A stretch of DNA of 64,000 nucleotides from Hydrogenophaga sp. (GTDB lineage Bacteria > Pseudomonadota > Gammaproteobacteria > Burkholderiales > Burkholderiaceae_C), in NCBI RefSeq assembly GCF_019635465.1, contig NZ_JAHBZK010000022.1, forward strand, positions 1-64,000. Reading direction: 5' to 3'. The notes under the pieces are model-generated. The model worked only from the letters and a program-made list of their open reading frames with translations, was not told the origin of the DNA and ran no database searches. Both the position numbers and the translations under genes were made by a program. This document shows positions 1 through 9,392 of the stretch, in pieces (positions within the stretch are counted from its first letter, which is position 1; the number at the start of each line of letters is the position of its first letter).

Positions 1-171
1 ACCGTCAACGTGCTCGAGGACGACGCCATCCGCCAGGGCATCAAGGAATACAGCAACTGGCCGACGATCCCGCAGCTCTACGTCAAGGGCGAATTCGTCG
101 GTGGCTCGGACATCATGATGGAGATGTACCAGTCGGGTGAGTTGCAGCAGGTACTGTCCCCGCAGGACTGA
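1..171 (+). CDS. grxD: Monothiol glutaredoxin, Grx4/GrxD type (C-terminal part only)
   Basis: The reading frame is open from the first base and ends at TGA 169-171, giving the last 56 residues. It contains [20 protein letters not shown], the classic C-terminal half of monothiol glutaredoxins: a cis-Pro (TIPQ) and the GG-D glutathione-binding motif. The family carries or delivers [2Fe-2S] clusters in the cytoplasm. The CGFS active site lies upstream of the window and cannot be checked. A strong terminator follows immediately. Confidence 0.93.
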   Translation, partial: TVNVLEDDAIRQGIKEYSNWPTIPQLYVKGEFVGGSDIMMEMYQSGELQQVLSPQD

Positions 172-188
172 GCCCCGTCTGCGCACCC

Positions 189-223
189 CACGAAGCCGCC
201 CAATGGGCGGCTTCGTGCTTTTT
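189..223 (+). terminator. Rho-independent terminator after the glutaredoxin gene
   Basis: There is a 13-bp perfect stem (189-201 with 205-217, CACGAAGCCGCCC paired to GGGCGGCTTCGTG) with a 3-nt loop. It is followed by C and five T residues (219-223). It separates the glutaredoxin transcript from the ATPase gene downstream. Confidence 0.9.
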
Positions 224-327
224 GGCACACGCTGCGCGAAAGTGAACGCCAGCGGGGAATTCCCGGGCTTTTTCGGCGATCAAGCCAGGCACACGATGTG
301 CTTGAATGAAACCGTCGTCCCCGCATG

Positions 328-333
328 AAGGAG
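328..333 (+). promoter_or_regulatory. Ribosome binding site fixing the start of the AAA+ ATPase gene
   Basis: AAGGAG lies 6 nt before the ATG at 340. A longer reading starting at ATG 325 would place this Shine-Dalgarno sequence inside the gene, so 340 is the better start. Confidence 0.75.
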
Positions 334-339
334 AACCCC

Positions 340-1347
340 ATGAGCAGCTCGCGCAGCCTCGTGACTTCACCCCCCATGGGACTGCCCATCGCCCAGATGC
401 GCAGTGTGTTCAAGCCTGAGGACGTCGAGCGCAAGCTCGCCAAGCTGCAGGCAGCAGGCAACGACCGCGAACACGAATGCCTGCGCACCACCTGGCAGCG
501 AATGCTGGAGCGTGGCCCACAGCGCTTTGCCGTCAAGCCCTCCGGCGTGCCCGACATGGCACCGTTGTACGAGCTCATGCCCAACTTTGGTGAAGCACTG
601 GACGACGTGAAGCGTCATGTGGCGCTCAGCCAGGACAGCCGCGATGGCCTGGAGGTCACCCCGATGCTGTTGCTGGGCCCGCCCGGCGTGGGCAAGACCC
701 ACTTCGCGCGCCAGATTGCCGATCTTCTGGGCACCAGCATGAACCTCGTGCCCATGAGCAGCATGACTGCCGGCTGGCTGCTGTCGGGTTCGTCGTCACA
801 GTGGAAAGGCGCCCGCCCGGGCAAGGTGTTCGAGGCCCTGGTCGATGGGCAATATGCCAACCCGGTGATCGTCGTGGACGAGATCGACAAGGCCAGTGCC
901 GACGCGCAGTACGACCCGCTGGGCGCGCTCTACAGCCTGCTCGAGCACGACACGGCCCTGAGCTTCATTGACGAATTCGCCGAGGTGCCCATCGACGCCA
1001 GCCAGGTGATCTGGGTGACAACGGCCAACGACGAGCGCAGCATCCCCGAGCCCATCCTCAACCGCATGAACGTGTACGAGATCCAGCCACCGTCGCTGGA
1101 GGCGGCGCGCAAGATCGCGGCCAACCTGTACCGAAGCATCCGCAGCGAGCACGACTGGGGTCAGCGTTTCGAGCCCGACGCGGCGGCCGATGTGCTCGAC
1201 GCACTGGCCGTCATGCCGCCGCGGGAGATGCGGCGCGCGCTCGTCACAGGCTTTGGCAACGCGCGCCTGGATGCGCGCTACACGCTTGAAGCCGACGACC
1301 TGCCCCGCAGCGGTCCGGGCAAATCGCGCATCGGCTTTCTGCAATAG
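340..1347 (+). CDS. Lon-like AAA+ ATPase without a protease domain
   Basis: This is a 335-residue cytoplasmic ATPase. Visible motifs are Walker A GPPGVGKTH (about 113-121), Walker B VIVVDEID (about 176-183), sensor 1 VTTAN (about 226-230), an arginine-finger region LNRM (about 240-243) and sensor 2 MPPREMRRAL (about 292-301). The stretch between Walker B and the finger resembles the ATPase module of Lon protease (PLGALYSLLEHD, then SFIDEFAEVPIDASQVIW). The Lon N-terminal substrate domain and the Ser-Lys protease domain are both missing. The gene stands alone: a terminator precedes it and a convergent gene starts 6 bp after its stop. I infer a remodelling or unfolding role; no substrate can be named. 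The start at 340 is chosen by its ribosome site. Confidence 0.85.
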   Translation: MSSSRSLVTSPPMGLPIAQMRSVFKPEDVERKLAKLQAAGNDREHECLRTTWQRMLERGPQRFAVKPSGVPDMAPLYELMPNFGEALDDVKRHVALSQDSRDGLEVTPMLLLGPPGVGKTHFARQIADLLGTSMNLVPMSSMTAGWLLSGSSSQWKGARPGKVFEALVDGQYANPVIVVDEIDKASADAQYDPLGALYSLLEHDTALSFIDEFAEVPIDASQVIWVTTANDERSIPEPILNRMNVYEIQPPSLEAARKIAANLYRSIRSEHDWGQRFEPDAAADVLDALAVMPPREMRRALVTGFGNARLDARYTLEADDLPRSGPGKSRIGFLQ

Positions 1348-1353
1348 GCCGCG

Positions 1354-1983
1354 TCAGGCGTCCGGATGCGCCCAACGGCGCATCGCGGCGTAGACCGCGT
1401 TCGGGTAGGCGGGACGCCCGCGACTGCCGTTGTAGCGCCCCAGGGCCATGAAGGTGTCGCCGCGCTCGCGGTCAAGGTAGTGACGCAGGATCACGCAGCC
1501 GAAGCTGATGTTGGCATTGAGCTGGAACAGCAGCCCCGGGTCGCCATTGCCGATGAGGCGCGCCCAGAACGGCATGACCTGCATGTAGCCGATCGCGCCC
1601 ACCGAGGAGATCGCGTACTTGCGGAACGCGCTTTCAACCTGCACGACCCCCATGACCATCGTCGGGTCCAGTCCTTGCCGGACCGCGTAGTACCAGACGG
1701 TTTCCAGGAATTCGGCCCGCTCCAGCGGATGCCGCTTCTGATTGGCCAGGCGTGGCCCGACGTCGCGACTCCAGCGCGTAAAGCGTTCGCGCGAGCCAGC
1801 GGGCAACAGATCGTGATTGGGCGGTCCAGCCGACTCGATGGCGCGACGCAAAGCGCCGCGCACCGCGTCTGCCATGGGTTCCTCAAGCTGACCACCCGCG
1901 TGGGCCTGCAGCGGCAGACAGGACGCACCCAGCGATGCCAGCCCCAGCAGGCCTTCGCGACGCGTCCAGCATCGCAGACTCAT
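1354..1983 (-). CDS. Lytic transglycosylase, SLT family (exported)
   Basis: This 209-residue protein has a signal peptide with twin arginines ([13 protein letters not shown]) and a probable cleavage site after AHA at residue 29, so Tat export is possible. The SLT goose-lysozyme fold is shown by [13 protein letters not shown] (catalytic Glu117), [12 protein letters not shown] (about 129-140) and the late RYNGS motif. Such enzymes cut peptidoglycan between MurNAc and GlcNAc, forming 1,6-anhydro ends in the periplasm. The start overlaps the proS stop by 4 bp, so the two are probably cotranscribed and translationally coupled. It is a small single-domain member; the substrate context (pilus, cell division or recycling) is not evident. 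Confidence 0.9.
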   Translation of the reverse strand: MSLRCWTRREGLLGLASLGASCLPLQAHAGGQLEEPMADAVRGALRRAIESAGPPNHDLLPAGSRERFTRWSRDVGPRLANQKRHPLERAEFLETVWYYAVRQGLDPTMVMGVVQVESAFRKYAISSVGAIGYMQVMPFWARLIGNGDPGLLFQLNANISFGCVILRHYLDRERGDTFMALGRYNGSRGRPAYPNAVYAAMRRWAHPDA

Positions 1984-3725
1984 GCCTGCAGGCGGCCCCT
2001 GACATGGGCCACGATGTCGGACAGCTTCACCGCTGTGGCCGCGGCATCGCGGCGGTGCTGGTACTCAACCTCGCCCGCCTTGAGACCGCGGTCGCCGATG
2101 GTGACGCGGTGCGGGACGCCGATGAGCTCCCAGTCGGCGAACATCGCCCCGGGTCGTTCTCCACGGTCATCAAGCATCACATCCACACCTTCGGCCAGCA
2201 GTTGGGAGTAGAGATTTTCTGCCGCCTGCTTCACTTCTGGGCTGCGGTCCATGCCGATCGGGCACACCACCACCGTGAACGGCGCAATGGCGTCCGGCCA
2301 GATGATGCCGCGCTCGTCGTGGTTCTGCTCGATGGCTGCCGCTGGCAGGCGGGTGATGCCGATGCCGTAGCAGCCCATCTCGAAATGCTTGGGCTTGCCG
2401 TCCTCATCAAGGAATGTTGCGTTCATGGCTCGGCTGTACTTGGTACCGAGGTAGAACACGTGCCCCACTTCGATGCCGCGCTCAATGGCCAGCACGCCTT
2501 GGCCATCGGGCGATGCATCGCCCTCGACCACATTGCGCAGGTCAGCGACCACGGCGGGCTCGGGCAGGTCCCGGCCCCAGTTCACCCCGGTCAGGTGCAC
2601 ATCGACCTCGTTGCCACCACAGATCCAGTCGGCCATCACGGCGACCTCGCGGTCAACCACCAGTTGCAGCGGTTGCTTCAGTCCGATGGGCCCCAGGTAG
2701 CCCGGCTTGCAACCGAAATGGGCTTCGATTTCGGGCACGGTGGCAAACCGGAAGCCCTTGTCCAGCCCGGGCACCTTGCCGACCTTGACTTCATTCATGT
2801 CGTGATCGCCACGCAGCAGCAACAGCCAGACCTGGCTCTTCGCCACCTCGCCCGCATCGTCCAGCTCGTCGGTGGCCAAGACAATGGACTTCACCGTGGT
2901 GGCCAGCGGTACCCCGAGCAGCGATGCCACGTCGGCACAAGTGCTGCGCCCCGGCGTGGGCGTGCGCGCCAAGGCGTTCGCGGGCGCAGGGCGAGGCCCT
3001 GCAGGCGCAAGCGCCTCGGCCTTTTCCATGTTGGCCGCATAGCCGCTGTCGGGGCAATAGACGATCGCGTCCTCGCCAGTCGCCGCGATCACCTGGAACT
3101 CTTCGCTCAAGTCTCCGCCGATGGCGCCGCTGTCGGCTGCAACGGCGCGATAGCGCAAGCCGAAGCGGTCAAAGATGCGACGGTAGGCCTGCGCCATGAC
3201 CTCGTAGCTGCGCTTGGCGCCGGCCTCGTCGCGGTCGAAGCTGTACGCGTCCTTCATGATGAACTCGCGCCCGCGCATCAAGCCGAAACGCGGACGGCGC
3301 TCGTCGCGGAACTTGGTCTGGATCTGGTACAGGTTTCGAGGCAGCAATTTGTAGCTGCGCAGCTCCTGGCGCGCCACGTCGGTGACGACCTCTTCGCTGG
3401 TGGGTTGCACGACGAAATCGCGGTCGTGGCGATCCTTGATGCGCAGCAGCTCCGGGCCCATCTTGGAGAAGCGCCCGGTCTCCTGCCAGAGCTCGGCCGG
3501 TTGCACCACCGGCATGGTCATCTCGACCGCACCCGCACGGTTCATCTCCTCGCGCACGATCGCTTCGATCTTGCGGATGACGCGCAGGCCCATGGGCATG
3601 TAGTTGTAGATGCCGGCCCCCAACTTGCGCACCATGCCGGCTCGCGTCATCAAACGATGGCTCACCACCTCGGCATCGGCAGGCGCTTCCTTGAGCGTGG
3701 TGATGAGAAACTGACTGGCTTTCAT
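1980..3725 (-). CDS. proS: Prolyl-tRNA synthetase
   Basis: This is a 581-residue cytoplasmic class II aminoacyl-tRNA synthetase that charges tRNA-Pro. It begins [20 protein letters not shown], typical of bacterial ProS. Motif 2 is visible in [18 protein letters not shown]. The long middle part (about residues 220-390) is the bacterial editing insertion of the YbaK type, which clears Ala-tRNA-Pro. The anticodon-binding domain is C-terminal. Length matches the usual bacterial form of about 570-580 residues. It leads a two-gene unit with the lytic transglycosylase and is divergent from rppH. Confidence 0.97.
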   Translation of the reverse strand: MKASQFLITTLKEAPADAEVVSHRLMTRAGMVRKLGAGIYNYMPMGLRVIRKIEAIVREEMNRAGAVEMTMPVVQPAELWQETGRFSKMGPELLRIKDRHDRDFVVQPTSEEVVTDVARQELRSYKLLPRNLYQIQTKFRDERRPRFGLMRGREFIMKDAYSFDRDEAGAKRSYEVMAQAYRRIFDRFGLRYRAVAADSGAIGGDLSEEFQVIAATGEDAIVYCPDSGYAANMEKAEALAPAGPRPAPANALARTPTPGRSTCADVASLLGVPLATTVKSIVLATDELDDAGEVAKSQVWLLLLRGDHDMNEVKVGKVPGLDKGFRFATVPEIEAHFGCKPGYLGPIGLKQPLQLVVDREVAVMADWICGGNEVDVHLTGVNWGRDLPEPAVVADLRNVVEGDASPDGQGVLAIERGIEVGHVFYLGTKYSRAMNATFLDEDGKPKHFEMGCYGIGITRLPAAAIEQNHDERGIIWPDAIAPFTVVVCPIGMDRSPEVKQAAENLYSQLLAEGVDVMLDDRGERPGAMFADWELIGVPHRVTIGDRGLKAGEVEYQHRRDAAATAVKLSDIVAHVRGRLQA

Positions 3726-3836
3726 GGAGCGGGCGCGCTGTAGAGGCGCGGCGAGATGACGTTGAAAAGGGGGGATTTCCAGACTGCCCGCGGGTAATTC
3801 CCTAGGCCTGGCACTGGCCTGAACGGTGGGCGATCA

Positions 3837-3851
3837 CTTCGCGTCGCGAAG
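3837..3851. repeat. Perfect inverted repeat between proS and rppH
   Basis: CTTCGCG and CGCGAAG flank a single T, giving a 15-bp palindrome. It lies in the divergent proS/rppH region, 44 bp before the rppH start and just upstream of a -10-like CATAAT (3861-3866). It could be an operator or chance in GC-rich DNA. Confidence 0.5.
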
Positions 3852-3894
3852 GGTGCGATGCATAATGACCACAGTTCAAAAATCGAGGGTGATT

Positions 3895-4533
3895 ATGCTT
3901 GACAGAGAGGGTTTCAGACCCAATGTCGGCATCATTCTGCTCAACCAGAAAAACCAGGTGTTCTGGGGCAAGCGCATTCGCTCGCACTCATGGCAGTTTC
4001 CGCAAGGCGGCATCGACAGAGGCGAAACGCCCGAGCAGGCGATGTACCGGGAGTTGCATGAAGAGGTCGGTCTGCTGCCCGAACACGTGAACATCGTGGC
4101 CCGTACCCGCGACTGGTTGCGCTATGAAGTGCCAGACCGATTCATCCGCCGAGATGCACGCGGTCACTACAAAGGACAGAAACAAATCTGGTACCTGTTG
4201 CGCCTGACCGCGCAGGATTGGCACCTGAACCTTCGCGCAACCAACCATCCCGAGTTCGATGCTTGGCGGTGGAACGACTACTGGGTGCCGCTCGATGTGG
4301 TCGTGGAGTTCAAGCGCGGCGTCTACGAGATGGCGTTGACCGAACTGGCCCGCTACTTGCCGCGTTCTCAAGGGCACCGCCATCGACCGCCCCGCAATGA
4401 GGCATTCCAGCGAGCCGTGCCGCCCTTGCAAATCACGGGCGCCCCGGTTGGGCTTGAATTGCCACCTGGCGCCAGCTTCGACCCAGACCCCCAGCCCGTG
4501 CACCTACCTCAGCAAAGCAATCTGGCGAAATGA
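3895..4533 (+). CDS. rppH: RNA pyrophosphohydrolase (Nudix family)
   Basis: This 212-residue protein converts 5'-triphosphate mRNA ends to monophosphate and so starts RNase E decay. The start is the ATG at 3895, because the family begins [17 protein letters not shown] and GAGGG lies just upstream. An in-frame ATG at 3826 would add 23 non-conserved residues. The Nudix box spans about residues 38-59 ([11 protein letters not shown], then REL-EEVG). The E. coli enzyme has 176 residues; here a proline- and histidine-rich tail of about 55 residues (from about 158) is added. The stop overlaps the start of the next gene (ATGA), so the two are coupled. Confidence 0.95.
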   Translation: MLDREGFRPNVGIILLNQKNQVFWGKRIRSHSWQFPQGGIDRGETPEQAMYRELHEEVGLLPEHVNIVARTRDWLRYEVPDRFIRRDARGHYKGQKQIWYLLRLTAQDWHLNLRATNHPEFDAWRWNDYWVPLDVVVEFKRGVYEMALTELARYLPRSQGHRHRPPRNEAFQRAVPPLQITGAPVGLELPPGASFDPDPQPVHLPQQSNLAK

Positions 4534-5042
4534 CTGTCCACACAGCCCTGCGCGCGGCACTCATCGGCTCACTACTGGCCACACTGGGCACATCAGCCTT
4601 TTCACAGGTCGACGACCCACCCCCATGGGAAGAGGCGCAGGTGGCACCCCCTGCTTGGTCGCTGGATGGCCTGTCGACCTTTCGCCTCGAGGGTCAGGGG
4701 TCAATGACGTTTGCCATTGACCCCTCGACCATCACCTTCGCTCCGGATGGCGTGGTTCGCTATGTCTTCGTGGCCCGTAGCAGCAGTGGCGCTGTCAATG
4801 CACTGTTCGAAGGCGTCCGATGCCAGACCGGTGAGGTCAAGCTGTACGCGCGCTGGGACACGGGGGCGTCGAAATGGCGAACGTCCGGCGACCAGACCTG
4901 GCAACCGCTGGAATACCGCGGGCCGACGAGAAGGGCCATGCAGATGGCGCAAGCCGGCGTTTGCGACAACAAGGCGCCTGCGCGCAATGTGGCTTGGCTG
5001 CTGGAATCCCTCAAACGGGGCAGGACCGATCAGACGCGATAG
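4530..5042 (+). CDS. CNP1-like family exported protein of unknown function
   Basis: This is a 170-residue protein with a Sec-type signal peptide (about residues 1-25, ending near SAFSQ). The rest is a small soluble domain with many Trp residues ([23 protein letters not shown]). It fits the CNP1-like family of betaproteobacteria, whose function is not known. It starts inside the rppH stop codon (4-bp overlap), so the two are made together although one acts in the cytoplasm and this one in the envelope. It converges on proB with only 9 bp between the stop codons. Confidence 0.8.
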   Translation: MTVHTALRAALIGSLLATLGTSAFSQVDDPPPWEEAQVAPPAWSLDGLSTFRLEGQGSMTFAIDPSTITFAPDGVVRYVFVARSSSGAVNALFEGVRCQTGEVKLYARWDTGASKWRTSGDQTWQPLEYRGPTRRAMQMAQAGVCDNKAPARNVAWLLESLKRGRTDQTR

Positions 5043-5043
5043 G

Positions 5044-5057
5044 CGCTGAGCTCAGCG
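5044..5057. repeat. Perfect 14-bp palindrome at two convergent stop codons
   Basis: CGCTGAGCTCAGCG begins 2 nt after the stop of the CNP1-like gene (5042) and covers the proB stop (5052-5054). No T-run follows on either strand, so it is not a standard terminator. A shared 3'-end stem is possible. Confidence 0.45.
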
Positions 5058-6206
5058 ACTGAGCACAAGGTTGTCGCGATGGATCATCTCGGGCTCGGCC
5101 GCATAGCCCAGCAAGCGCTCGAAGTCCGCAGACGATTTGCGGCACAGCAAACGGGCTTCGGAGCTGGCGTAGTTCGCCAGACCACGCGCGATTTCGGCAC
5201 CTGCCGAGTCACGCACGGCAATCACGTCCCCGCGAGAGAAATCTCCCTCGACCGACGTCATGCCAATGGGCAGCAGGCTCTTGCCTTCGCGCACGATCTT
5301 TCCAACAGCGCCATCGTCCACGCGCACTGCCCCGCGAAGCTGCAGGTGATCCGACATCCACCGTTTGCGCGCCGTGTGTTTGGCCGTCTGCGCAATCAGC
5401 GCGGTACCGATTGACTCACCCGCGCACAAGCGCAGCAGCACGTCCGGCTCGCGCCCCCAGGCGATCACCGTGGACGCACCCGAGGCAGCAGCGCGCCTGG
5501 CAGCCAGGATCTTGGTAAGCATGCCACCCTTGCCAATCCCCGATCCTGCCCCGCCGGCCATGGCTTCCAGTGCAGCATCGCCAGCGCGCGCCAGATGCAC
5601 GAATTGGGCCGAAGGATCGCGACGTGGATCGGCGGTGTACAGACCCTTTTGATCCGTCAGGATGATCAGAACGTCGGCCTCGACCAGGTTGGCCACCAGA
5701 GCGCCCAAGGTGTCGTTGTCGCCGAACTTGATTTCATCGTTGACGACGGTGTCGTTTTCGTTGATGACCGGCACCACGCCAAGATGCAACAAAGTCAACA
5801 GTGTGGACTTGGCGTTGAGGTAGCGCTCGCGATCGGCAAGATCGGCGTGCGTCAGCAAGACTTGCGCACTGCCAACACCGCAGTCCCGAAGCTGGGTCTC
5901 GTACATCTGGACCAGACCCATTTGTCCCACCGCAGCGGCCGCCTGCAACTCATTGATCTCTTTCGGGCGCTGGCGCCATCCCAGGCGTTTCATGCCTTCG
6001 GCCACAGCGCCGCTGCTGACCATGACGAGTTCGCGCCCTTGTTGCACAAGTGCAGCGAGCTGCTGACTCCATTGCCGAATGGCTGCCTCGTCGAGCCCCC
6101 GCCCCTCGTTGGTTACCAGGCTTGAGCCGACCTTGACGACGATGCGCCGGGCTTCGCGCAACAGCCTGGCTGCGTCGTCACTGCTCATTTCAGACATGAC
6201 TGGCAT
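5052..6206 (-). CDS. proB: Glutamate 5-kinase
   Basis: This 384-residue cytoplasmic enzyme phosphorylates glutamate with ATP, the first step of proline synthesis. The N-terminal amino acid kinase domain is shown by [15 protein letters not shown] (about 17-31), the [12 protein letters not shown] substrate region and the [12 protein letters not shown] loop. A PUA domain follows (about 285-370), as in the long form of the enzyme. The start is 12 bp after the obgE stop on the same strand, so it is likely read with obgE. proA is not in the window. Confidence 0.96.
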   Translation of the reverse strand: MPVMSEMSSDDAARLLREARRIVVKVGSSLVTNEGRGLDEAAIRQWSQQLAALVQQGRELVMVSSGAVAEGMKRLGWRQRPKEINELQAAAAVGQMGLVQMYETQLRDCGVGSAQVLLTHADLADRERYLNAKSTLLTLLHLGVVPVINENDTVVNDEIKFGDNDTLGALVANLVEADVLIILTDQKGLYTADPRRDPSAQFVHLARAGDAALEAMAGGAGSGIGKGGMLTKILAARRAAASGASTVIAWGREPDVLLRLCAGESIGTALIAQTAKHTARKRWMSDHLQLRGAVRVDDGAVGKIVREGKSLLPIGMTSVEGDFSRGDVIAVRDSAGAEIARGLANYASSEARLLCRKSSADFERLLGYAAEPEMIHRDNLVLSR

Positions 6207-6218
6207 GACAGGCTGGCC

Positions 6219-7292
6219 TTACTTGTCAGAGGAAGGGGCTTCAAAGCGAGGGTCAATTTCAATCGGCCCTTCCTGCGCCCGCCGCACGCCATCGATATGC
6301 TCGAACACCTTCTGCACAAGTAGTTCACACCCTTCGCGCGTCAAGGCCGAAATTTGAAACACCGGCCCCTTGTATCGCAAGCGCCGAACAATGGCCTTGA
6401 TCCTTTCGGCTCGCTCCTCCTCGGGCAGCATGTCGACCTTGTTGAGCACCAGCCACCGAGGCTTCTCGAACAGCGCCTGGTCGAACTTCTTCAACTCGCC
6501 AGCAATCGCTCGCACTTGCACCACCGGGTCCACGCCTTCATCGAAGGGCGCCGCGTCGACCAAATGCAGCAACAAGCGGGTGCGCTGCAGATGGCGCAGG
6601 AACTGGTGCCCAAGCCCCGCACCTTCCGACGCGCCCTCGATCAAGCCAGGAACGTCTGCGACCACGAAGCTCTTCTCAGGCCCAACACGAACCACTCCCA
6701 GGTTGGGATGAAGCGTCGTGAAAGGGTAGTCCGCGATCTTGGGTCGTGCGTTGGAGATCGCCGCGATCAGGGTGGACTTGCCTGCATTCGGCATGCCCAG
6801 CAACCCAACGTCGGCCAATACCTTGAGTTCGAGTCGCAACGATTTGCGCTCGCCGGGCCACCCCGGTGTCTTCTGCCGTGGAGCACGGTTGGTCGAACTC
6901 TTGTAGTGCAGATTGCCAAAACCACCGTCCCCACCTTTGGCGATCATGACCTGCTCGCCCGGGCGCAACAGCTCGCACACCACCTCGCCAGTTTCCGCGT
7001 CAGTGACAACAGTGCCCACCGGCATCTTCAGCACCACATCGTCGCCCTTGACCCCGAACATGTCGGAGCCCTTGCCGTGTTCGCCGCGCTGGGCCTCGAA
7101 ACGGCGCGTGTAGCGAAAGTCGACCAACGTATTCAGACCCGCATCCGCTAGGGCAAAGACGTGTCCGCCACGCCCCCCGTCACCCCCGTCGGGGCCGCCG
7201 AACTCCTTGAACTTCTCGTGCCGGAACGACGCGCAGCCGTTGCCGCCGTCGCCAGCGGCGACATCGATGGTGGCTTCGTCAACGAACTTCAT
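6219..7292 (-). CDS. obgE: Obg family GTPase (ribosome assembly, stress control)
   Basis: This is a 357-residue essential GTPase that binds the 50S subunit during maturation. The glycine-rich Obg fold fills about residues 1-158 ([19 protein letters not shown]). The G domain follows with G1 [10 protein letters not shown]3 DVPGLIEGA and G4 LNKVD. The start at 7292 matches the conserved MKFVDEA; three more residues are possible from 7301. The gene lies after rplU-rpmA in the conserved order rplU-rpmA-obgE. A terminator stem sits just before it, so its expression may depend on read-through or its own promoter. Confidence 0.97.
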   Translation of the reverse strand: MKFVDEATIDVAAGDGGNGCASFRHEKFKEFGGPDGGDGGRGGHVFALADAGLNTLVDFRYTRRFEAQRGEHGKGSDMFGVKGDDVVLKMPVGTVVTDAETGEVVCELLRPGEQVMIAKGGDGGFGNLHYKSSTNRAPRQKTPGWPGERKSLRLELKVLADVGLLGMPNAGKSTLIAAISNARPKIADYPFTTLHPNLGVVRVGPEKSFVVADVPGLIEGASEGAGLGHQFLRHLQRTRLLLHLVDAAPFDEGVDPVVQVRAIAGELKKFDQALFEKPRWLVLNKVDMLPEEERAERIKAIVRRLRYKGPVFQISALTREGCELLVQKVFEHIDGVRRAQEGPIEIDPRFEAPSSDK

Positions 7293-7327
7293 GGTCTGCA
7301 CTGGCCCGTCTGGGCGAAAGGTTCAAG

Positions 7328-7351
7328 AAAAAGGCCCGCACGCGCGGGCCT
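7328..7351 (-). terminator. Rho-independent terminator between rpmA and obgE
   Basis: Read on the minus strand, AGGCCCGC pairs with GCGGGCCT across a 4-nt loop (7332-7351) and is followed by a T-run (plus-strand A residues 7328-7332). It lies 24 bp beyond the rpmA stop and 36 bp before the obgE start, so it can cut back transcription into obgE-proB. Confidence 0.85.
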
Positions 7352-7375
7352 CTTGGGGTCAGTTGGACGTGCGGA

Positions 7376-7633
7376 TCAAACCGGCGTCACGTTGACCACA
7401 TGGCGCCCGAGAGCTCCTTTGACAGCAAAGTTCACGTGACCATCAACCGTCGCGAACAGGGTATGGTCCTTGCCCACACCAACATTGTTGCCCGGGTGGA
7501 ATCGGGTACCACGCTGGCGAACAATGATCGAACCAGCTGACACGAGTTCACCGCCGAAAGCCTTGACACCCAGCATCTTGGGCTTGGAGTCGCGGCCGTT
7601 GCGCGTGGAGCCGCCGCCTTTTTTCTGTGCCAT
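7376..7633 (-). CDS. rpmA: 50S ribosomal protein L27
   Basis: This is an 85-residue protein of the large ribosomal subunit near the peptidyl-transferase centre. It starts [19 protein letters not shown], the conserved flexible N-terminus that reaches the tRNA acceptor ends. Length is typical. It lies 12 bp after rplU and ends shortly before a strong terminator. GGAGCAGG upstream acts as the ribosome site. Confidence 0.98.
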   Translation of the reverse strand: MAQKKGGGSTRNGRDSKPKMLGVKAFGGELVSAGSIIVRQRGTRFHPGNNVGVGKDHTLFATVDGHVNFAVKGALGRHVVNVTPV

Positions 7634-7645
7634 CTTGCCTGCTCC

Positions 7646-7957
7646 TTATGCCGAAATCGAAGCCACTTCGATCTCGGTGAAATTCTGCCGATGACCCTGG
7701 CGCTTCTGATAATGCTTGCGACGACGCATCTTGAAGATGCGGACCTTGTCGTGACGGCCATGCGCCACAACCTTCACCGTGACCGATGCGCCGGAGACCA
7801 AGGGCGTGCCAACCTTCAGTTCAGCGCCGTTGCCGACCGCCAGAACCTGATCAAACACGAGTTCCTGGCCCACGTCCGCAGCAATCTGTTCTACTTTGAT
7901 CTTGTCGCCGGCAGCAACGCGATACTGCTTGCCACCGGTTTTTATGACCGCGTACAT
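7646..7957 (-). CDS. rplU: 50S ribosomal protein L21
   Basis: This 103-residue protein of the large subunit binds 23S rRNA. It begins [19 protein letters not shown] and has the basic [16 protein letters not shown] segment near its end. The start at 7957 is fixed by the conserved N-terminus and by GAGAGG just upstream; an open frame runs further back to 8110 but is not conserved-looking. It is the first gene of rplU-rpmA, with a promoter about 70 bp upstream. Confidence 0.98.
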   Translation of the reverse strand: MYAVIKTGGKQYRVAAGDKIKVEQIAADVGQELVFDQVLAVGNGAELKVGTPLVSGASVTVKVVAHGRHDKVRIFKMRRRKHYQKRQGHRQNFTEIEVASISA

Positions 7958-8027
7958 AGGTTTCCTCTCGAAGTTAACCTGGGGCAAATGCCCAGGCACC
8001 GACGGACGGATTTCCGCCGAACTGCGC

Positions 8028-8056
8028 ATTATAGCCAGCTTCGATCTGGTCAACAA
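8028..8056 (-). promoter_or_regulatory. Sigma-70 type promoter for rplU-rpmA
   Basis: On the minus strand, a perfect -10 TATAAT (plus positions 8028-8033) is spaced 17 nt from TTGTTG (8051-8056), a weak -35. The expected start site is near 8021, giving a 5' leader of about 60 nt. Confidence 0.55.
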
Positions 8057-8079
8057 TCCACCCGGCCTGCTTGGTCCGG

Positions 8080-8106
8080 CCCGTATACGGGTGCCCTTCC
8101 TATAAT
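8080..8106 (+). promoter_or_regulatory. Likely ispB promoter -10 with a palindrome in the -35 position
   Basis: TATAAT at 8101-8106 lies 44 bp before the ispB ATG. No good -35 is seen at the right distance. Instead the perfect 12-bp palindrome CCCGTATACGGG (8080-8091) occupies that place, which suggests a regulator site. Confidence 0.45.
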
Positions 8107-8150
8107 TCACCGTCGCCCCTGCGACCGCCCTCTCGATCTCAGCTTACTAA

Positions 8151-9113
8151 ATGTCTCAACCTCTCGACCTCGTTCTCGCCGACATGACGCGCGTAGACGA
8201 GGAGATTCGGTCTCGCCTGACGACCGACGTTCCTCTGGTTCAAGAGGTGGCTCAATACATCATCTCCGCAGGTGGCAAGCGGTTGCGCCCCGCGTTGCTC
8301 TTGATGATGTGCGGTGCGCTTTCATGCGATGACCCCCGCCGGGTCACTCTGGCGGCAGTCGTTGAGTTCATTCACACAGCCACGTTGCTGCACGACGATG
8401 TCGTGGACGAATCCACATTGCGAAGAGGCAGAGCAACCGCCAACCAGGCGTTTGGCAACGCCGCTAGCGTTCTGGTAGGCGACTTCCTCTACTCGCGCGC
8501 CTTCCAGATGATGGTTGATGTGAACAACATGCGCGTCATGGAAATCCTGTCTGACGCAACCAACGTCATCGCCGAGGGCGAAGTGCTGCAACTCATGAAC
8601 ATGCACGACCCTTCACTGGACGAGCATGCCTACCTTCGCGTCATCCGATCCAAGACCGCCAAACTGTTCGAAGCCAGCGCTCGACTCGCACCGATACTCG
8701 CAGGCGCAGACGCCTCCTTGGAGGCAACCTGTGCAACCTACGGTCAAGCGCTGGGGACCGCGTTTCAGGTGATTGACGACGTCCTTGACTATGAAGGTGA
8801 CGCCCAGGAGTTGGGCAAGAACCTGGGCGACGATCTGCGCGAAGGAAAGGTCACACTGCCCATCATCTGCGCCATGCGCCAAGCCAGCGAGTCGCAGAAA
8901 ACCGTGCTGACCGACGCCATCGTTCATGGCAATGCGGACAACCTCGCTGAAATCCTGAAGATCATCAACGACACTGGCGCGCTGGATGCGGCGCGCAAGG
9001 CAGCTGAAGGCGAAGCTCAGCGCGCCATTGATGCCGCGGCCGCTCTGCCCACGAACCCACACCAAGCCGCTTTGCTACAATTGGCGGCTTCGCTGCTCGG
9101 ACGTCGTTCCTGA
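8151..9113 (+). CDS. ispB: Polyprenyl (octaprenyl) diphosphate synthase
   Basis: This 320-residue trans-prenyltransferase builds the long isoprenoid side chain of ubiquinone from FPP and IPP. The two aspartate-rich motifs are present: DDVVD (82-86) and DDVLD (209-213), together with GGKRLRP (41-47). Length matches IspB. It is divergent from rplU, as in many proteobacteria. Chain length (C40) is inferred from the family, not seen. Confidence 0.95.
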   Translation: MSQPLDLVLADMTRVDEEIRSRLTTDVPLVQEVAQYIISAGGKRLRPALLLMMCGALSCDDPRRVTLAAVVEFIHTATLLHDDVVDESTLRRGRATANQAFGNAASVLVGDFLYSRAFQMMVDVNNMRVMEILSDATNVIAEGEVLQLMNMHDPSLDEHAYLRVIRSKTAKLFEASARLAPILAGADASLEATCATYGQALGTAFQVIDDVLDYEGDAQELGKNLGDDLREGKVTLPIICAMRQASESQKTVLTDAIVHGNADNLAEILKIINDTGALDAARKAAEGEAQRAIDAAAALPTNPHQAALLQLAASLLGRRS

Positions 9114-9131
9114 CCTGGGTCAAGTGAAATG

Positions 9132-9157
9132 CTGAGACAGCCAGCCCTGTCTCAGCG
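9132..9157. repeat. 10-bp inverted repeat between ispB and tRNA-Pro
   Basis: GCTGAGACAG pairs with CTGTCTCAGC across a 6-nt loop. It follows the ispB stop by 18 bp and precedes the tRNA gene. There is no T-run, so it could be a Rho-type or processing stem rather than an intrinsic terminator. Confidence 0.5.
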
Positions 9158-9174
9158 GGAATTGCGATCCAAAT

Positions 9175-9253
<79 letters not shown>

Positions 9254-9392
9254 TTCTCGATGGTCTGACCGCACCATCCAGGACCCATAGCGCGTCATGG
9301 ATACAACGCCATCTGACGTGACCCGCATTTTTCCGGATAACTGGCGTCAATAAGCACGTCCAAGTTGTTGATTTCCGTTAGATTACGCAAAT

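Noticed and set aside
1935..3743. A 602-codon open frame antisense to proS
   Set aside because: It covers the complete ProS gene in the complementary phase and has the same shadow composition.
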